Shown: positions 13,313-15,730 of the stretch, piece by piece | Position numbering within the stretch: the stretch's first letter is position 1 | Layout: each line of letters starts with the position of its first letter | Source of the DNA: CAYFYJ01 sp964347415 | GTDB taxonomy: Archaea; Aenigmatarchaeota; Aenigmatarchaeia; CG10238-14 | Direction: 5' to 3' | Assembly (NCBI GenBank): GCA_964347415.1 | Contig: CAYFYJ010000004.1 | Location: 1-15,730, forward strand | DNA length: 15,730 nt | Program-made: the position numbers and the translations under genes | Notes under the pieces: generated by a model | Told to the model about the DNA's origin: nothing | Databases searched by the model: none | Seen by the model: only the letters and a program-made list of their open reading frames with translations

Positions 13313-15157
13313 ATGAATTCCTCAAAAAAACTTATTATTTTATCTTCAGTATTTTTTATTCTTATATTTTTAAATATCGAGGTCATATCTGCAAAATCCT
13401 ATTCTTACCCATACATAACTATGTCTTTAAAAATTGGTAGAAATGGTTCAATAATCATTTCTCAAGAAAGGGCATACGATTTTAGGGGTGATTTTTCCTG
13501 GGCATTCTTAAATCTTAAAAAAGAAGGCGCGAGTGACATAGATTTCATAGAAATAAGAGATTTAGATACAGATGAATTACTTCAATATGATATTGAAGAA
13601 GATGAAAATCACGTCAAGGCAACATGGAATTACAAAGCTAAAGATGAAATAAAAAAATTCCTAATCGTCTATGAGATAAAGGATGCAGTCAAAAGATATA
13701 ATGATGTCGCTGATTTTTACTGGAAAGTTATAGAAGATGAACACGAATCTATAAGAAACTTCAATGCCGAAGTCAACCTACCAGAATCATCACCAGATCT
13801 CTTCAAATTATTCGTTCATAGTGCGACTAAACCTGGGACTATGACCTTTTCTGATGATTACAAGAAAGTATCGGTTGTAATGCAGGATATTCCCAAAAAT
13901 CGATTCGTCGAATTCAGGTTGCTCACTTCACCTTCTATTTTCAGTGATGTTAAATTGATCGAAGAGAAAAAATATGAAAGCGTACTCAATGAAGAAAAGT
14001 TAAATCTTATTCAAAGCTCAATCTCTGAATCCGCTGGTAACATATTCTTTTACCCGATTCTCACAATCCCATTGATAATCGTCTTTCTTTATTTTTATTT
14101 CAAGTATGGTGTTGAACCTAAGGTCAAATACAAAGGAATTTATGAACGTGACCCGCCCATGAAGATTCCTCCCATGGCTTTAGCTCATCTGGTAGGGGGA
14201 AGATTTGAAAAAAAAACAAGAGGTTTTATAGCCACGATCTTTGATCTAGCAAGAAGAAAATACCTAAACGTTAAAGAGGAGAAAAAAACACAACTTAAGT
14301 TTTTTGAGAAAAACGAGCAGAGGTTCATCCTCACGAAAAAAGGAGAGAAAGAATTGACTTCTCCCAAAAAATTATTGGATTTTGAGTTATCTGTCCTGAA
14401 ATTCCTGTTTCAAGTCGTACCATCTGGTAAGAGTATAAAAAAAATCATGATTTTAAAAAGGATCTATCCAGAAGTAACTTCATCTGACATCATTGATTGG
14501 AACAGAAAAAAAAGGTTAGGATTATCTTTTATAAGTTCATTACATGGACAGGCGGTTTCCTGGTTTGAATCAAAGCATTTTAGAATTTATACAAAGTTGA
14601 GTATGGCCAAAAGAAATTTGTTCTTGATAGTTTCTATAACTTACCTTGTCTTAATCAGTGTTTTTTTAATACTAATTAAAGCAGTTTTTATCCCTTGGAT
14701 TATAGTTGGAGGCCTGATAGTTGGATTACTTTTAATTTTTGCTTCAATCCCCATCTTAAGAAAAACTCCAGAGGCAACCCTGGAATTAAAAAAATGGAAG
14801 GCCTTTAGAAGATTCATTACTGATTTTTCGGCGATGAAAGACGCTCCAACCACTTTAATACATATTTGGGATGAATATCTTATCTATGCCGTTGTGTTAG
14901 GTGTTGCTGTAAAACTCTTAAAAGTTTTGAAAAGACTAGCAGAGGAACAACATGTAACTTTTGCTGCTGCTGGATGGTATTATGGAACTGGGGTAACAAG
15001 AGCCCCGACAGGATTAATGTCTCCAGAATCGTTCTCTTCACTCGTGAGCAACCTATCCGGAACTATAAGTGCTTTGAGTTCATCTACTTCAGTAGGAGGA
15101 GGATTTTCAGGTGGTGGTGGCGGTGGTGGAGGAGGCGGAGGTTATGGCGCGGGTTAA
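13313..15157 (+). CDS. DUF2207 membrane protein with Gly-rich C-terminus
   Basis: A 614-aa membrane protein of the DUF2207 family (bacterial YciQ relatives), of unknown function. A signal sequence or first membrane segment (about 6-27) ends in ISAKS. An extracellular domain of about 210 residues rich in beta strands follows, matching the DUF2207 N-terminal domain. Then come a transmembrane segment (about 243-262), a basic cytosolic domain (about 265-430) with PPMALAHLVGG, and two hydrophobic segments (about 435-482). The protein ends in a GGGFSG stretch and 11 consecutive Gly (600-610), then YGAG; low-complexity Gly tails are common in this family. The mRNA is probably leaderless. It is divergent from the Fe-S operon and convergent with a small Cys-containing gene. 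Confidence 0.9.
   Translation: MNSSKKLIILSSVFFILIFLNIEVISAKSYSYPYITMSLKIGRNGSIIISQERAYDFRGDFSWAFLNLKKEGASDIDFIEIRDLDTDELLQYDIEEDENHVKATWNYKAKDEIKKFLIVYEIKDAVKRYNDVADFYWKVIEDEHESIRNFNAEVNLPESSPDLFKLFVHSATKPGTMTFSDDYKKVSVVMQDIPKNRFVEFRLLTSPSIFSDVKLIEEKKYESVLNEEKLNLIQSSISESAGNIFFYPILTIPLIIVFLYFYFKYGVEPKVKYKGIYERDPPMKIPPMALAHLVGGRFEKKTRGFIATIFDLARRKYLNVKEEKKTQLKFFEKNEQRFILTKKGEKELTSPKKLLDFELSVLKFLFQVVPSGKSIKKIMILKRIYPEVTSSDIIDWNRKKRLGLSFISSLHGQAVSWFESKHFRIYTKLSMAKRNLFLIVSITYLVLISVFLILIKAVFIPWIIVGGLIVGLLLIFASIPILRKTPEATLELKKWKAFRRFITDFSAMKDAPTTLIHIWDEYLIYAVVLGVAVKLLKVLKRLAEEQHVTFAAAGWYYGTGVTRAPTGLMSPESFSSLVSNLSGTISALSSSTSVGGGFSGGGGGGGGGGGYGAG
15110..15142 (+). repeat. GGN codon repeat encoding 11 glycines
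   Basis: Eleven successive GGN codons (GGT, GGC, GGA mixed) close to the 3' end of the DUF2207 gene. The codon mixing suggests selection for the Gly tail rather than recent slippage. Confidence 0.8.
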
Positions 15158-15177
15158 ACATTTGATTAAAAATTACT

Positions 15178-15336
15178 TCAGTAACTCTTCTCCCCTACTT
15201 TCTGCTTTTCATAATCTCTAAACTTTGAACTGTTGTCATATGGTGGGTAGAGGCAAGTTTCAGCAAGTTCTACTCTTAACTGGGCACATTTGTCTATATA
15301 AGTGCATCCACTATCTTCGTTTTCCAGAGTTGCCAT
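15178..15336 (-). CDS. 52-aa cysteine-containing mini-protein
   Basis: An ATG ORF of 52 codons that I do not recognise. It is acidic at its N-terminus and has three Cys: CTYIDKC (C11, C17) and C28 in AETCLYPPYD. The C-terminal part is charged (KFRDYEKQK). Three cysteines and a Tyr/Pro stretch suggest a small metal- or disulfide-stabilised fold. There is no SD, but TATA-like GTTAAATATC lies with its centre about 26 nt before the ATG, the spacing of leaderless genes in this window. It fills most of the 260-bp gap between the DUF2207 gene and the next membrane protein gene. The rest of the gap, 15337-15417, holds only its promoter. Confidence 0.6.
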   Translation of the reverse strand: MATLENEDSGCTYIDKCAQLRVELAETCLYPPYDNSSKFRDYEKQKVGEKSY

Positions 15337-15357
15337 AAAATTATATTTTTAACGTTA

Positions 15358-15367
15358 GATATTTAAC
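15358..15367 (-). promoter_or_regulatory. TATA box of the 52-aa gene
   Basis: GTTAAATATC on the minus strand, centred about 26 nt before the ATG at 15336, which would place transcription start at or next to the start codon. Confidence 0.5.
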
Positions 15368-15417
15368 TCTCACACACAAAGGAAAGTCGGGCGTTAAATC
15401 ATAATTCTTATCTTCTT

Positions 15418-15672
15418 CTATTTTTTACTCGGTTTGTATTTCTCCCCCCATTTATTTTTGTTAGCTAAACCAATTACGAAATATATCAAGCCTAAAATAT
15501 ACAATACAGTGATATCTGCGGCTATCCCTATTATAAGCCATATGAGTCCCATATAAAAAAAGGATCGGTAATTCGTTTCTCTTTGTTTTATCTTTTTTGA
15601 TTTTAGAATAGCAAGTCCGGCAGCCATTAAACCCAAAACAATGATGACAACAATTATATACAGTTCTAACAC
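15418..15672 (-). CDS. Small membrane protein of unknown function
   Basis: An 84-aa hydrophobic protein. One membrane segment spans about 4-22, followed by a basic loop with KSKKIKQRETNYRSF (24-38), and then two closely spaced hydrophobic stretches (about 39-54 and 56-68). The C-terminus is polar and basic (ANKNKWGEKYKPSKK). No transporter motif is seen, and it lacks the PQ motif of the SemiSWEET upstream. The start is GTG at 15672; an in-frame stop directly precedes it, and GTGAT ending 4 nt before the GTG fits the SD rule of the window. A TATA box lies about 43 nt upstream. Function unknown. Confidence 0.75.
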   Translation of the reverse strand: MLELYIIVVIIVLGLMAAGLAILKSKKIKQRETNYRSFFYMGLIWLIIGIAADITVLYILGLIYFVIGLANKNKWGEKYKPSKK

Positions 15673-15710
15673 TCAAATCACACTATCATATTTCTAAGAA
15701 ATTAATGGAC

Positions 15711-15720
15711 CCAGTAATTT
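15711..15720 (-). promoter_or_regulatory. TATA box of the 84-aa membrane protein gene
   Basis: TTTAAATTAC-like element on the minus strand, about 43 nt before the GTG start, leaving a leader of about 20 nt with the GTGAT site. No other gene is visible at the right edge of the window. Confidence 0.4.
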
Positions 15721-15730
15721 AAACGTTTTT

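Noticed and set aside
14974..15165. Arg/Trp-rich 63-aa ORF at the end of the DUF2207 gene
   Set aside because: It is the frame-shifted reading of the GGN glycine repeat.
15461..15676. 71-aa Cys-containing ORF overlapping the 84-aa membrane protein
   Set aside because: Another frame of the same DNA; the membrane-protein frame has coherent hydrophobic segments and the better SD placement.
1..15730. CRISPR array, insertion sequence, integrase or att site next to the tRNA
   Set aside because: No spaced direct repeats, terminal inverted repeats, transposase or recombinase genes were found.

Overview
This AT-rich window almost certainly comes from an archaeon. The markers are an archaeal proteasome beta subunit (5' end only), an archaeal/eukaryotic-type prolyl-tRNA synthetase ending in the family's C-terminal tyrosine, translation factor aIF5B, Mre11-Rad50, an Ogg2-type 8-oxoguanine glycosylase, a KaiC-like RecA ATPase and archaeal TATA boxes. 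Lineage cannot be fixed by eye. Compact genes, tiny intergenic gaps and a SemiSWEET sugar carrier would suit a small-genome (for example DPANN-like) archaeon, but that is inference.

Layout. (1) 1-2951, all on the minus strand: an EgtD-like methyltransferase, tRNA-Pro(TGG), a 27-codon mini-ORF, proS, then the start of psmB. The tRNA, the mini-ORF and the synthetase that charges that tRNA lie in a row. (2) 3093-6705, plus strand: overlapping mre11-rad50, the double-strand-break end-processing pair. (3) 6770-7858: a divergent pair, SemiSWEET (minus) and a COG1407-type phosphoesterase (plus). (4) 7923-10770: infB/aIF5B (minus), a divergent unrecognised 149-aa protein (plus), and ogg (minus), whose 3' end overlaps that of the unknown gene. 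(5) 10803-12560, plus strand: KaiC-like ATPase, a strikingly basic 33-aa mini-protein, rubrerythrin and two-domain superoxide reductase. (6) 12563-13272, minus strand: a tight operon of a Cys-rich DUF6485 protein, a DUF59/SufT-like Fe-S assembly protein and a ferredoxin, convergent with the superoxide reductase at a 2-nt gap. (7) 13313-15672: a DUF2207 membrane protein with a Gly-rich tail (plus), a 52-aa Cys-containing mini-protein (minus) and an 84-aa membrane protein (minus).

How it fits together. Regions 4-6 read as an anaerobe's oxygen-defence and iron-sulfur neighbourhood: superoxide reductase makes peroxide, rubrerythrin removes it, Ogg2 repairs oxidised guanine, and the facing operon supplies Fe-S assembly and electron-carrier functions. 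Mre11-Rad50 adds strand-break repair. proS, its tRNA, infB and the proteasome are housekeeping.

Translation signals fall into two classes. One has a Shine-Dalgarno match to GGTGAT ending 3-4 nt before the start codon. The other has no SD and a TATA box about 22-28 nt upstream, which implies leaderless mRNAs. I used this rule to shift the starts of rad50, infB and the 149-aa gene from their longest ORF, to choose TTG for psmB, and to support three genes shorter than 60 codons. No CRISPR array, insertion sequence, rRNA or origin was seen.
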